A program made the translations under genes and the position numbers. A DNA stretch of 64,000 nt from RGIG4034 sp045576455 (GTDB lineage: Bacteria > Bacillota > Clostridia > Lachnospirales > Lachnospiraceae), in assembly GCA_045576455.1 (NCBI GenBank), contig JAZNGM010000001.1:310001-374000 (forward strand). Reading direction: 5' to 3'. Under the pieces are notes generated by a model. That model made no database searches, was not told the origin of the DNA, and saw only the letters and a program-made list of their open reading frames with translations. Position 1 is the first letter of the stretch. The number at the start of each line of letters is the position of its first letter. Of the stretch, positions 1-9,016 are shown piece after piece.

Positions 1-2
1 TG

Positions 3-968
3 GCAGAAATGTGTATGCCTTCTGTTATTTCAATTGTCAATGATTTTACGGAAACGTATACCATCTACGGTCAGCGTTATGAACAGCCGGGTCAGTCGAG
101 CGGTTCGGGTATTATTATAGGACAGAGTGAAACGGAACTTCTTCTTGTGACTAATTATCACGTAGTAGCGGGTGCAGATAAACTAACTATTACTTTTATT
201 GATAAAACAACGGCAGAAGCAAGTATCAAGGGATATGAAGAGGAGATGGACATTGCGGTTATTGCCATTCAGCTTTCTGATTTGACCGATGAGACGCTTG
301 GAAATATTGCAATTGCCGTATTAGGTGATTCGGATACACTTAAAGTAGGAGAAGCTGCTATTGCCATTGGTAATGCACTTGGATACGGTCAGTCTGTAAC
401 GTTAGGTGTTATCAGTGCACTTAACAGGGAACTTGAGATAGAGGGAACTTATCATACACTTTTACAGACAGATGCAGCCATTAATCCTGGTAATTCAGGA
501 GGCGCACTTCTTAATACACGCGGAGAAGTTATCGGTATTAATTCCAATAAAATCGGTGGCTCAGTAGTAGAAGGTATGGGCTATGCCATTCCGATTTCAT
601 TGGTAAAGGATTTAATCGAAGAATTGTCTTTAAAGGAAACTTTAATCAAGGTTGAGGATGGACAGGAAGGATATCTAGGCATATACGGAATGGACGTTTC
701 AGAGGATGTTGCGGCCATGTATGATATACCGAAAGGAGTATATATTTCCCAGCCTATCGAGGGTGGTGCAGCAGATGCGGCAGGACTGTTGAGAGGCGAC
801 ATTATTACCGCTCTTGAGGGAAATAAAGTACGTGGTATGACCGACCTTACCAATCTTTTACAGTATTATGCGGTAGGAACAGAAGTTGAGGTTACGATTC
901 AACGTAAAGAAAACGGATATTATGTTGAAAAGTCTGTTAAGTTAATATTAGGCAGTAAAATGGAGTAA
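3..968 (+). CDS. HtrA/DegP-like serine protease with PDZ domain (5' partial)
   Basis: Trypsin-fold S1C protease expected to act outside or at the membrane on misfolded proteins. Counting from the first ATG at base 9, the triad is His51 (TNYHVV), Asp81 (EEMDIAV) and Ser163 (NPGNSGGALL). A single PDZ domain follows (about residues 220-312). The reading frame stays open to the left edge and the first visible residues already belong to the protease domain (PSVISIV). The true N-terminus, usually a cytoplasmic tail plus one membrane segment, therefore lies upstream and the gene is cut by the window. The next gene, about 95 bases downstream, is a ClpX paralogue, which fits a proteostasis neighbourhood. 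The family assignment is firm; the substrate is unknown. Confidence 0.93.
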   Translation, partial: AEMCMPSVISIVNDFTETYTIYGQRYEQPGQSSGSGIIIGQSETELLLVTNYHVVAGADKLTITFIDKTTAEASIKGYEEEMDIAVIAIQLSDLTDETLGNIAIAVLGDSDTLKVGEAAIAIGNALGYGQSVTLGVISALNRELEIEGTYHTLLQTDAAINPGNSGGALLNTRGEVIGINSNKIGGSVVEGMGYAIPISLVKDLIEELSLKETLIKVEDGQEGYLGIYGMDVSEDVAAMYDIPKGVYISQPIEGGAADAAGLLRGDIITALEGNKVRGMTDLTNLLQYYAVGTEVEVTIQRKENGYYVEKSVKLILGSKME

Positions 969-988
969 ATAATTTAGAAAAAGTTAAC

Positions 989-1017
989 TTGTACTCGTTG
1001 TTTATATGCCGTATACT
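989..1017 (+). promoter_or_regulatory. Possible sigma-A promoter for the ClpX paralogue
   Basis: TTGTAC and TATACT are separated by 17 bases, about 45 bases before the start codon. The -10 is good and the -35 is only fair (TTGTAC against TTGACA). This suggests the ClpX-like gene can be expressed independently of the protease gene. Confidence 0.4.
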
Positions 1018-1062
1018 GATATCATATATTGAAAGGAAGGCTATATAAGCAAGGAAATAAGT

Positions 1063-2532
1063 ATGAATCAGAATTTTGATGAAATAGATTTAGAAGAAGA
1101 AAAAGAAAATCTTGATAAAATGATGCAGGAGAAGACTAAAAAGGAGTCTGATGCCGCGGATAAGAAAGAGGACGACAAAGATAAACAGTACGAGGATGTA
1201 TGCTTTATCTGCAGACGTCCTGAGAGTAAAGCAGGAAAGATGTTCCATCTCCCAAATAATATTTGCGTGTGTAATGATTGTATGCACAAGACAATGGATA
1301 CGGTTACACAGTATGACTATCAGGGAATGTTAAATTCGCCGAATATCAGTTTTATGAATATTGCTGATTTGCAGGGGGACGGAGCAATTCCTAATAAGCA
1401 GAAGCTTAAGAAAAAGAGTAAGGATAAGGAAAGTGCGCCGGTATTGGATATTAAGAAAATTCCGGCACCCCATAAGATTAAAGCAAGCCTTGATGAATAT
1501 GTTGTAGGTCAGGAACATGCTAAAAAGGTAATATCCGTAGCCGTTTATAATCATTATAAGCGTGTGGCAACGGGCACAATGGATGAAATAGAAATTGAAA
1601 AATCCAACATGCTGATGATCGGACCGACAGGTTCCGGTAAGACATATCTTGTTAAGACATTGGCAAAGCTTCTGGATGTTCCGCTTGCTATTACAGATGC
1701 AACATCGCTAACGGAAGCTGGCTATATCGGCGATGATATTGAAAGTGTCGTAAGTAAATTGTTGGCAGCAGCTGACAATGATGTTGAAAAAGCAGAACAG
1801 GGTATTATTTTTATCGATGAAATTGATAAAATTGCAAAGAAGAAAAATACAAACAGCCGTGACGTAAGCGGAGAGTCCGTTCAGCAGGGAATGCTTAAAC
1901 TTTTAGAAGGCGCTGAGGTAGAGGTTCCGGTTGGGGCTAACAGCAAGAATGCCATGGTTCCGCTTGCAACGGTTAATACTAAAAATATTCTATTTATCTG
2001 TGGAGGTGCTTTCCCGGATTTAGAGGAGATTATTAAGCAACGTCTTAATAAGCAGTCTGCTATCGGTTATAATGCAAGTCTTAAGGATAAGTATGATAAA
2101 GATAAGAATATTCTTTCTAAGGTAACGGTAGAAGATATTAAGAAGTTTGGTATGATACCGGAATTTGTGGGCCGTCTTCCGATTATTTATACATTGGAAA
2201 GTCTTGATCTTGAAATGATGAAGAAGATTATGACGGAGCCGAAAAATGCCATATTAAAACAATACGAGAAACTGTTGGCATTAGATGAAGTTAAACTTGT
2301 TTTTGATGATGGTGCTGTAGAAGCTATTGCTAAAAAGGCTATAGAAAATGAAACAGGTGCCCGTGCATTAAGAGCTATTATTGAAGAATATATGCTGGAT
2401 ATCATGTACGAAATACCTAAAGATGACAATATCGGTACAGTAACGATTACTAAGGATTACATTGAAGGGACAGGGGGACCACAGATTGAAATCCGTGGTA
2501 TACAGCATGACGCCCTTCCAATGAATGAATAA
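1063..2532 (+). CDS. ClpX-like AAA+ unfoldase (divergent paralogue)
   Basis: ATP-driven protein unfoldase of the ClpX family, 489 aa against about 420 for typical ClpX. A Lys/Glu/Asp-rich extension of about 45 residues precedes a four-Cys zinc-binding domain (CFIC ... CVCNDC). The AAA+ core is intact: Walker A GPTGSGKT, Walker B FIDEID, Arg-finger region PEFVGRLP and sensor-2 GARALR. The pore loop reads GYIGDD where standard ClpX has GYVGED. The loop that docks on ClpP, normally IGF, reads IGY here (SAIGYNAS). This looks like a second, diverged ClpX rather than the housekeeping copy: no clpP or tig lies beside it, and it follows an HtrA-type protease. Whether it works with ClpP cannot be told from sequence. 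Confidence 0.9.
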   Translation: MNQNFDEIDLEEEKENLDKMMQEKTKKESDAADKKEDDKDKQYEDVCFICRRPESKAGKMFHLPNNICVCNDCMHKTMDTVTQYDYQGMLNSPNISFMNIADLQGDGAIPNKQKLKKKSKDKESAPVLDIKKIPAPHKIKASLDEYVVGQEHAKKVISVAVYNHYKRVATGTMDEIEIEKSNMLMIGPTGSGKTYLVKTLAKLLDVPLAITDATSLTEAGYIGDDIESVVSKLLAAADNDVEKAEQGIIFIDEIDKIAKKKNTNSRDVSGESVQQGMLKLLEGAEVEVPVGANSKNAMVPLATVNTKNILFICGGAFPDLEEIIKQRLNKQSAIGYNASLKDKYDKDKNILSKVTVEDIKKFGMIPEFVGRLPIIYTLESLDLEMMKKIMTEPKNAILKQYEKLLALDEVKLVFDDGAVEAIAKKAIENETGARALRAIIEEYMLDIMYEIPKDDNIGTVTITKDYIEGTGGPQIEIRGIQHDALPMNE

Positions 2533-2564
2533 ATATTTTGAAGTACATGAGGGAGGATTTACTA

Positions 2565-3278
2565 ATGAAATGTTTATTATGTGGAAGTGAGAATAATGAC
2601 GGAATGAAGTTTTGTACCCAGTGTGGTGCGATGCTGACACAACCTGAAGAGGTTAAACAGGAAAAAGAAGAAACAGTGGAAACGGTAGAAGTTGCAGAAT
2701 CTGCAGAATCTGTAGTTGAAGTACCAACGGAAGCTGTTGCAGCGGCTGTGGAGACACCGGTTATGGAAACTCCGGTAGCGGACGTGGTAGTGCCGGAAGC
2801 AACTGTTGTTGAAGAAGTAATGACACCGGAAACACCTGTTGTTGAAGAAGTAACGGCACCGGAAGTACCTGTTGTTGAAGCGGTAGCAGCTCCGGTACCA
2901 CCTATGCCGCCGGTAACACCTATGTCGCAGGTGCCACCTATGATGCCGCCGATGCCAAAGCCGGTGACAATTACGGATAAGGAACTTATGCCGGTTAGGG
3001 AAAACGCGTGGACAGGAATTTTAAAAGGTGTGGCGCTGTTTTTCTACATATTAGAGCTGGTAGCAGTGGTGATTATTACGGTACTGCGTGTTATGGGTAC
3101 AGATGTAATACCTATTCCCCGTATGCCAATGGTGGCATTGATAATATTTGCAGTAGGCGCTGTCCTTGTATTAACCTTGGTGTTTGTTATAACAATGTGC
3201 TTACTTAATGTGGCAAGTGATATTACCAAATCAAGAAAACATATGCGGAATATTGAATATATTTTGAGAAAGAAATAA
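2565..3278 (+). CDS. Zinc-ribbon membrane protein with Pro/Val/Glu-rich linker
   Basis: A 237-aa protein with an N-terminal zinc ribbon (CLLC ... CTQC), then a low-complexity acidic region of about 110 residues with repeated (T/A)PE-PVVEEV units and a Pro/Met-rich stretch. Two hydrophobic segments in the last 80 residues are probable membrane helices. The start is placed at the ATG at 2565 because GGGAGG lies 8 bases upstream; an in-frame TTG at 2538 has no such site. The gene begins 32 bases after the ClpX paralogue stop and is probably co-transcribed with it; a terminator follows. The function is unknown. Zinc-ribbon plus membrane-helix proteins of this layout are common in Clostridia without an assigned role. 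Confidence 0.8.
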   Translation: MKCLLCGSENNDGMKFCTQCGAMLTQPEEVKQEKEETVETVEVAESAESVVEVPTEAVAAAVETPVMETPVADVVVPEATVVEEVMTPETPVVEEVTAPEVPVVEAVAAPVPPMPPVTPMSQVPPMMPPMPKPVTITDKELMPVRENAWTGILKGVALFFYILELVAVVIITVLRVMGTDVIPIPRMPMVALIIFAVGAVLVLTLVFVITMCLLNVASDITKSRKHMRNIEYILRKK

Positions 3279-3287
3279 GATGCTTTT

Positions 3288-3334
3288 GAAAGGCGACATT
3301 AATGGATAGCATTAGTGCCCGCCTTTCTTTTTTT
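3288..3334 (+). terminator. Rho-independent terminator
   Basis: Outer stem GAAAGGCG/CGCCTTTC extended by an inner CATTAATG/CATTAGTG pairing and followed by a run of T. It ends the ClpX-like / zinc-ribbon transcript. Confidence 0.85.
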
Positions 3335-3370
3335 GAATATGATATAAAAAAAGAATAAGGACATAGCGTT

Positions 3371-5083
3371 ATGACATGTCGTGAAAAGGTTATTTCTGAA
3401 GACTATGCAGATATTTTATTAGACTATGTTCTGCCACCGGATTTACTTGCCCTAACCCGTGTGGATTACTGTTATACCCGCGTAGAAGGGGATTTAGGAG
3501 TAGCATATATCAGGATTTCAGATGTGGATGATTTATCTATACAACCGCTTACTTACAGGGAAATACCTGCCGTATTTGGTCTAATGGCAAATGGTGATAT
3601 GCCGGGTGGTTTTGACCCGTCTACCCTTATTAATTCCGGTATTCTGCCGGTGCAGGGCGAACCGCTTCAGCTAACGGGAAAAGATGTGACGATAGCTTTT
3701 ATAGATACCGGTATTGATTACCGGTCGCCGTATTTTCAAAACGCTGATGGTACTACAAGAATAACGGCAATATGGGATCAGACGATACACACAGGAGAGC
3801 CACCGGAAGGTTTTTTGTACGGAACGGAATATAGAAAGGACTTAATTAATGTAGCCTTGGGTTCTTCAGATCCTTACAGCATCGTTCCGAGTAGGGATGA
3901 AAACGGACACGGAAGCAGCGTGGCAAGCGCTGCGGCAGGGAGCCGGCTTGATGATGGTGTTACCTTTAATAGTGCGGCACCGGATAGTAATATACTTGTT
4001 GTGAAACTACGGGAAGCAAAACAATATTTGAAAGATTACTATCTGATTCCGGAAGGCGAAATTTGTTACAGTGAATCGGATATTATTTTGGCATTAAAGT
4101 ATGTAATGTCTTTCTGGACGCCTTTTACCAGGCCATTGGTTATTTGTTTTGCATTAGGAAGTAATATGGGAGATCATGCAGGGAATTCTGTCTTATCTGA
4201 TTACATGAATTTCCTTGCGGGCAGAAAAAGTGTGGCTTTGATCGTGTGTGGCGGAAATGAAGGAAATGGTGCAAGGCATTATCAAAATACATTGCCTTCC
4301 GTAAGCGGGGAGGCGCAAGACGACGTGGAAATACGGGTTGCAGAAGGGGAAACCGGATTTGTAATGGAATTATGGGGAAATTCTCCGGCGCTATTTACCA
4401 TACGGATTAGAACTCCCGGTGGGGAAAGTGTAGCACAAGAGACTTTTAGGACGGAGCAAACGTTATCGTACCGCTTTATTTATGAAAGAACCGTCATTAC
4501 ATTGGATTATATTTTTGTTGAGCAGGGTTCGGGAGAACAGCTTATTTTTTTCCGGTTTGAAAATCCTACGCCGGGGATATGGACAATAACCGTTACGAAT
4601 GAAACCGGTAACATACAGGCTCCTTTTTTTATGTATTTACCTATTGAACAACATCTTAAAACCGATACGGTTTTTTTAAGACCGAACCCGTACACTACAT
4701 TGACGGAACCGGGGTATGCGGACCGGGTTATAACCGTATCAAGTTATGATGACAGAAACGGCAGTTTTTCCGTAAATTCGGGGAGAGGCTATTCAAGGCT
4801 TTCCGATATAAAACCGGATTTTGCTGCACCGGGAATCATGGTACCGACGCTTAAAGGGAAGCAAAGCGGTTCGGGATTTGCGGCTGCTCTTACGGCAGGT
4901 GCGGTTGCGGATTTTATGCAGTGGGCAGTAATAAGAGGAAATGCCATACAAGTGGATAGTAATGATATAAAAAGCTATTTTATACGTGGAGCTACGCGGG
5001 ATGCAGATAATGTATATCCAAATAGGGAGTTTGGTTTTGGTACATTAAACTTACAGGGGATTTTTGACGTGCTTGCCCGCTAG
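3371..5083 (+). CDS. S8 subtilase, Csp-like; catalytic Ser replaced by Gly (pseudoprotease)
   Basis: A 570-aa subtilisin-fold protein with the layout of clostridial Csp proteases: an N-terminal prodomain-like part (about 1-95), the Asp motif (Asp112, IDTGID) and the His motif (His180, NGHGSS). A beta-rich insertion of jelly-roll type (about 315-440) follows, then the C-terminal active-site helix. Where active members have G-T-S-x-A this one has G-S-G-F-A, so the nucleophile position is Gly502. It should be unable to cleave by the normal mechanism, like C. difficile CspC, where Ser is also Gly. It has no obvious signal peptide. A terminator precedes it and one follows, so it is a single-gene unit. 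A link to spore germination is inference only; many Lachnospiraceae carry several such paralogues. Confidence 0.85.
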   Translation: MTCREKVISEDYADILLDYVLPPDLLALTRVDYCYTRVEGDLGVAYIRISDVDDLSIQPLTYREIPAVFGLMANGDMPGGFDPSTLINSGILPVQGEPLQLTGKDVTIAFIDTGIDYRSPYFQNADGTTRITAIWDQTIHTGEPPEGFLYGTEYRKDLINVALGSSDPYSIVPSRDENGHGSSVASAAAGSRLDDGVTFNSAAPDSNILVVKLREAKQYLKDYYLIPEGEICYSESDIILALKYVMSFWTPFTRPLVICFALGSNMGDHAGNSVLSDYMNFLAGRKSVALIVCGGNEGNGARHYQNTLPSVSGEAQDDVEIRVAEGETGFVMELWGNSPALFTIRIRTPGGESVAQETFRTEQTLSYRFIYERTVITLDYIFVEQGSGEQLIFFRFENPTPGIWTITVTNETGNIQAPFFMYLPIEQHLKTDTVFLRPNPYTTLTEPGYADRVITVSSYDDRNGSFSVNSGRGYSRLSDIKPDFAAPGIMVPTLKGKQSGSGFAAALTAGAVADFMQWAVIRGNAIQVDSNDIKSYFIRGATRDADNVYPNREFGFGTLNLQGIFDVLAR

Positions 5084-5102
5084 ATGCAAAAGGAGTATAA
5101 TT

Positions 5103-5132
5103 AAAGGTAACAATATGATTTGTTACCTTTTT
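5103..5132 (+). terminator. Rho-independent terminator
   Basis: Stem AAAGGTAACAA/TTGTTACCTTT with a short loop and a T run, 20 bases after the subtilase stop codon. Confidence 0.85.
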
Positions 5133-5174
5133 ACTACATAACGGAGAACGTACAACGGATAAAGGGTGATTAAC

Positions 5175-7313
5175 ATGAAGAGAAAGATAAAAACAATACG
5201 TTTTTACGGATTAGAAAAAGATGAATTTATGTATGTCATGCCGGAAATCAAGGCTTTTGTTTTCCGGTCAATACAGAAGTGCAGTTTATTGGTAGTCGCT
5301 ATTACCGTGATGATTATGGTGGCGTCGTTTATTATTAAATTGCCGTTAAATTCTTTCCCCTGTTATATAGCCTTGGCTATATATAATGTAGTACTTTATT
5401 TTTTGTCTGACAGAAAAGGTATGCGAAGGCATGCCATGGTATTCCAGTATGCATTTTCTTTTGCCCTATTTATCTACGGCATTATATTGGATGTTTTTTA
5501 CCGCGATGCCATGTTTGGCGGTGTTTCGCTTATATTAGCCATTACGCTTTTGGGAATCGTAGTAATGGACCGTCCAATCAGGGTGTTTATCTGTATGGGA
5601 TTTGCTTATATCGTGTTTTACCTGTTACGCTATGCGGTACATGATTATGCAGTAACCATCGGGGATGCTATCACTAGCTTTACCATGGTAGTAGTAGGCG
5701 GGTTGATTCATCTTGCAACGGTTTCTGCCAGATTACAGTCAATGTTATCGAAAAAGATGCTTAGGGCTGAAAAACAGCAGGCATTGAATCTTATCAGTAA
5801 TATACCGGGCGGTATTAGTGTATTAAGATATGACGGCAGGTTTTTTGAAGTAGTAACGCAGACAAAGCGTGTAAATGAGCTTCATGGTATCAATGCTGAT
5901 GATAAGGTAAATATTTTTGAGTGCAGTGATGTTGATTATATTGTGACGGAAGATATACAACCGTTAAGAAAAGCAGCCTGGGAAGCATTAAAGACAACAC
6001 ATTATCTGGATCATGCTTACAGGGTAAGGCGTAGTACAGGAATTGCCTGGATTAAGGTGCGTGCATATATAGAAAGAGAAACCGGCGGCAGTAGTGAACT
6101 ATGCTATGTGAATTACACGGATATTACTGCTGACGTAGAAATCCAGCAGGCAAGAGAAGCCAATGCGGCTAAAACTGATTTTCTTGCCCGTATGAGTCAT
6201 GATATAAGAACACCTATGAATGCTATTATGGGAATTGCGGGGTTGGCACTTGACGAAGAAAGGAATGAAGAAAAACTTCGGGAAGATATGGAAAAAATCC
6301 ATGCCTCAAGTCAGTTTTTGTTAGGTTTGGTAAATGATATTCTTGATATGTCAAGAATTGAAAGTAATAAGCTGGAATTACACCCGGAAGGATATGATTA
6401 CGAAGAATTTATCAGTGTACTCCGTACCATGTTTGAACCGTTGTGCAGTAGAAAGAATATTACGCTATCTATTAAGGCGGGACAGATAAAAGATAAGATA
6501 TTGGTTGATAAAGTGCGTTTTAACCAGATATTCTTTAATGTACTTTCCAATGCCGTTAAGTTTACCAAGAAGGGCGGTAAAATTGAATTTATTCTTTCAG
6601 ATCTTATAGAAACGAATGAGGGGGCAATTGGAAAATTTCTTGTCCGTGATAACGGAATCGGCATGAATGACCGGTTTAAGAGTAAGATTTTCCAACCGTT
6701 TTCACAGGAGCATACTGATTTGATAAACCAGACCCAGGGAACGGGTCTTGGACTTGCCATTGTTAAGAATATTGTAACGCTTATGAAGGGTAACATTACG
6801 GTTGAGAGTGAGGAAGGCAAGGGTACCAGTGTATTTATTGAACTTCCGTTGCAATTTGTTACGGCAGAACAGGAAGAAACCAAGGCGGTTTCTTCAGGGG
6901 ATATATCAGGTAATTTTAATAATATGCATGTGCTGTTGGTGGAAGATAACCTGATTAACCGTGAAATAGCCGTGAGAATTCTTGAACGTAAAAATATAGC
7001 GGTTACTACTGCAGAAAACGGACAGGAAGCAGTAGATACCTTTATTAATGCAAAAGATGGTGATTTTTCGGCAATTATCATGGATATCCGAATGCCGGTT
7101 ATGGATGGTATTACGGCAACCCGTAAGATAAGAGGAATGAAGAGAGAGTATGCAAAAAGTATTCCGATCATTGCCATGACGGCAAATGCATTTGATGATG
7201 ATAGGCGGGAGTGCCTTGATGCCGGGATGAATGCGCATATTTCTAAACCGGTTAATCCGGTTGAAGTATATGAAATATTGAACCGAATAATAACAGGGGA
7301 TAATTATAGATAA
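5175..7313 (+). CDS. Membrane hybrid histidine kinase (PAS-HisKA-HATPase-REC)
   Basis: A 712-aa sensor kinase with about six membrane helices (35-190), a PAS-like segment (205-315), a HisKA box with phospho-acceptor His (MSHDIRTP) and an ATP-binding domain (DNGIGM, GTGLGLAI). A C-terminal receiver domain carries the phospho-Asp in IIMDIRMPVMDG. The ATG at 5175 is preferred over GTG at 5166 because AAAGGG sits 8 bases before it. Its stop overlaps the start of the next gene by one base (TAATG), so it is translationally coupled to an OmpR-type regulator that also has its own BceS-like kinase downstream. The signal is unknown. Coupling suggests it may feed into the same regulator, perhaps as a second input. 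Confidence 0.92.
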   Translation: MKRKIKTIRFYGLEKDEFMYVMPEIKAFVFRSIQKCSLLVVAITVMIMVASFIIKLPLNSFPCYIALAIYNVVLYFLSDRKGMRRHAMVFQYAFSFALFIYGIILDVFYRDAMFGGVSLILAITLLGIVVMDRPIRVFICMGFAYIVFYLLRYAVHDYAVTIGDAITSFTMVVVGGLIHLATVSARLQSMLSKKMLRAEKQQALNLISNIPGGISVLRYDGRFFEVVTQTKRVNELHGINADDKVNIFECSDVDYIVTEDIQPLRKAAWEALKTTHYLDHAYRVRRSTGIAWIKVRAYIERETGGSSELCYVNYTDITADVEIQQAREANAAKTDFLARMSHDIRTPMNAIMGIAGLALDEERNEEKLREDMEKIHASSQFLLGLVNDILDMSRIESNKLELHPEGYDYEEFISVLRTMFEPLCSRKNITLSIKAGQIKDKILVDKVRFNQIFFNVLSNAVKFTKKGGKIEFILSDLIETNEGAIGKFLVRDNGIGMNDRFKSKIFQPFSQEHTDLINQTQGTGLGLAIVKNIVTLMKGNITVESEEGKGTSVFIELPLQFVTAEQEETKAVSSGDISGNFNNMHVLLVEDNLINREIAVRILERKNIAVTTAENGQEAVDTFINAKDGDFSAIIMDIRMPVMDGITATRKIRGMKREYAKSIPIIAMTANAFDDDRRECLDAGMNAHISKPVNPVEVYEILNRIITGDNYR

Positions 7314-7987
7314 TGGCGGAATATAAGATATTAATTGTGGAAGATGACTTGACTATTGCAGGTGTCATAGCCAGACATTTTGAAAAGTGGAATTATCAGG
7401 TGGAATGTATAGAGGATTTTAAAAATGTCACACAAAAAGTGGCAGAATATGAACCGCACCTTATTTTACTTGATATTTCATTACCGTTTTATAACGGGTT
7501 TTACTGGTGTGGAGAAATCAGAAAAATATCGTCCGTACCGATAGTCTTTTTATCTTCTTCTGATGATAACATGAATATTATTATGGCTATGGATATGGGA
7601 GCAGATGATTTTATCTCAAAACCATTTGAGTTATCTGTTCTTACCGCTAAAGTTGGCGCACTTATGCGTAGGACATATTCCTTTAAGACGAATACTAACC
7701 TGATGGAACACAAGGGAGTAATCCTCAATATATCCGAGGGCAAAATATTCTGTGGCGAAAAAACGGAAACGCTTACTAAAAATGAGTTCTTTATTATGCA
7801 GCTTTTGATGGAAAATGCAGGAAAGGTAGTCTCCAGGGATAGTATCATGTTACGTCTGTGGGAAGGCGATGATTTTGTGGATGATAATACCCTTACTGTT
7901 AATATGACACGGATCCGTAAAAAACTTGCAGAGATTGGAGCAGAAGATTACATTGTTACGAAAAAAGGAATAGGCTACATGGTGTAG
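7313..7987 (+). CDS. OmpR-family response regulator, BceR-like
   Basis: A 224-aa two-domain regulator: a receiver with phospho-Asp54 (LILLDISLP) and a C-terminal winged-helix DNA-binding domain (about 128-224). The start codon overlaps the stop of the hybrid kinase. It is followed 29 bases later by a short BceS-like kinase and then a BceAB-like transporter, the standard order of an antimicrobial-peptide sensing and detoxification module. The palindrome at 8995-9016 is a plausible target site for this protein. Confidence 0.92.
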   Translation: MAEYKILIVEDDLTIAGVIARHFEKWNYQVECIEDFKNVTQKVAEYEPHLILLDISLPFYNGFYWCGEIRKISSVPIVFLSSSDDNMNIIMAMDMGADDFISKPFELSVLTAKVGALMRRTYSFKTNTNLMEHKGVILNISEGKIFCGEKTETLTKNEFFIMQLLMENAGKVVSRDSIMLRLWEGDDFVDDNTLTVNMTRIRKKLAEIGAEDYIVTKKGIGYMV

Positions 7988-8016
7988 CAGGGTGAGAATA
8001 AGGTTACGGAAAAACA

Positions 8017-9012
8017 ATGAAAAAAAGTATTTTTGGATTAATCAAAGCGTATATATGGGAGAAAAAAATGGCTGTAATTGCTTTTTTGGGAATTATGGCT
8101 ATTTATTATGTTGTTTTTTCACTATATCATTTACCGGCATATTATTATCTGTATCCGTCCATGCTTAGCTTTTTGTTGCTTAGCCTGATAGGATTCATAT
8201 CTTTTTACCATTATCAGAAAGCCCATAAGGTAAGAACGGAGGCGTTGGAAAGTATCGATATTACCTTAGACAGATTAAAGAATACAGACAATCTTACTGG
8301 GCAGGACTACTTTAATCTGCTTGAAAAGCTGGATGCAATCCGAAAAGAAGAAACCATGCGCTGTGAAAATAAAGTAAATGAACTTCAAGAGTACATTACT
8401 TTATGGACACATCAGATGAAAACGCCGATTACGGCAATGAACCTGGTTGTGCAGGAAGAAACGGAGAGCAACTCAAGGGAACTGAGCATACAATTATTTG
8501 AAATGAACCGTTACGTGGATACCCTGTTACAGTATATGCGCCTTGATAATATGAATAAGGATCTAATTTTTCAGGAATATCTTGTCCGCGATATGGTTAA
8601 AGAGGCTGTCCGTTATTATTCCATGACTTTTATCCATAAGCATCTTTCCGTAGAGATGAGAGATCTTGATGTAAAAGTGGTTACGGATGAAAAGTGGCTT
8701 GTTTTTTGTTTGAAACAGATTCTTTCCAATGCACTGAAATATACCAAGCAAGGGAAAATAGAAATATATATGGAAGAAAAAGTATTGGTTATTCAGGACA
8801 CGGGCATCGGAATAAATGCGGAGGACTTGCCGAGAATTTTTGAGATGGGATTTACCGGCTATAACGGGCATAAAGACAAACGTGCCACGGGAATCGGTCT
8901 TAGCTTGACCAAAAAGATATTGGATAAGTTGGGACACGGTATTAGTATTACATCCAAACCGGGTGAAGGAACAAAAGTATCTATAGATTTATCAAACCTT
9001 ACAAATATGTAA
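8017..9012 (+). CDS. BceS-like intramembrane-sensing histidine kinase
   Basis: A 331-aa kinase with two closely spaced N-terminal membrane helices and almost no extracellular loop, typical of the BceS type that senses through its partner ABC transporter. The His box reads HQMKTPITAM; the ATPase domain has DTGIG and ATGIGL motifs. It sits directly between its regulator gene and the transporter genes. The stop codon lies inside the palindrome proposed as the regulator's binding site. The inducing peptide cannot be deduced. Confidence 0.92.
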   Translation: MKKSIFGLIKAYIWEKKMAVIAFLGIMAIYYVVFSLYHLPAYYYLYPSMLSFLLLSLIGFISFYHYQKAHKVRTEALESIDITLDRLKNTDNLTGQDYFNLLEKLDAIRKEETMRCENKVNELQEYITLWTHQMKTPITAMNLVVQEETESNSRELSIQLFEMNRYVDTLLQYMRLDNMNKDLIFQEYLVRDMVKEAVRYYSMTFIHKHLSVEMRDLDVKVVTDEKWLVFCLKQILSNALKYTKQGKIEIYMEEKVLVIQDTGIGINAEDLPRIFEMGFTGYNGHKDKRATGIGLSLTKKILDKLGHGISITSKPGEGTKVSIDLSNLTNM

Positions 9013-9016
9013 GGTT
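8995..9016 (+). promoter_or_regulatory. BceR-type palindrome before bceAB
   Basis: AACCTTACA-AATA-TGTAAGGTT is a perfect 9-bp inverted repeat with a 4-base spacer. It contains TTACA-N4-TGTAA, the form described for Bacillus BceR-type sites. It overlaps the end of the kinase gene and lies about 112 bases before the ATPase gene. A short T run follows, so it could alternatively act as a weak hairpin terminator or attenuator. No clear -35/-10 pair was identified downstream. Confidence 0.6.

Noticed and set aside
6398..7177. Long open frame (259 codons) antisense to the hybrid kinase
   Set aside because: It lies wholly inside a well-supported kinase gene, has Ser/Ile-rich composition typical of an antisense shadow, no ribosome binding site and no recognisable motif.
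8995..9016. Palindrome as a plain terminator of the kinase gene
   Set aside because: The stem has low GC and only a short T run, while the TTACA-N4-TGTAA core and its position match a regulator site better; a dual role is kept as an option.
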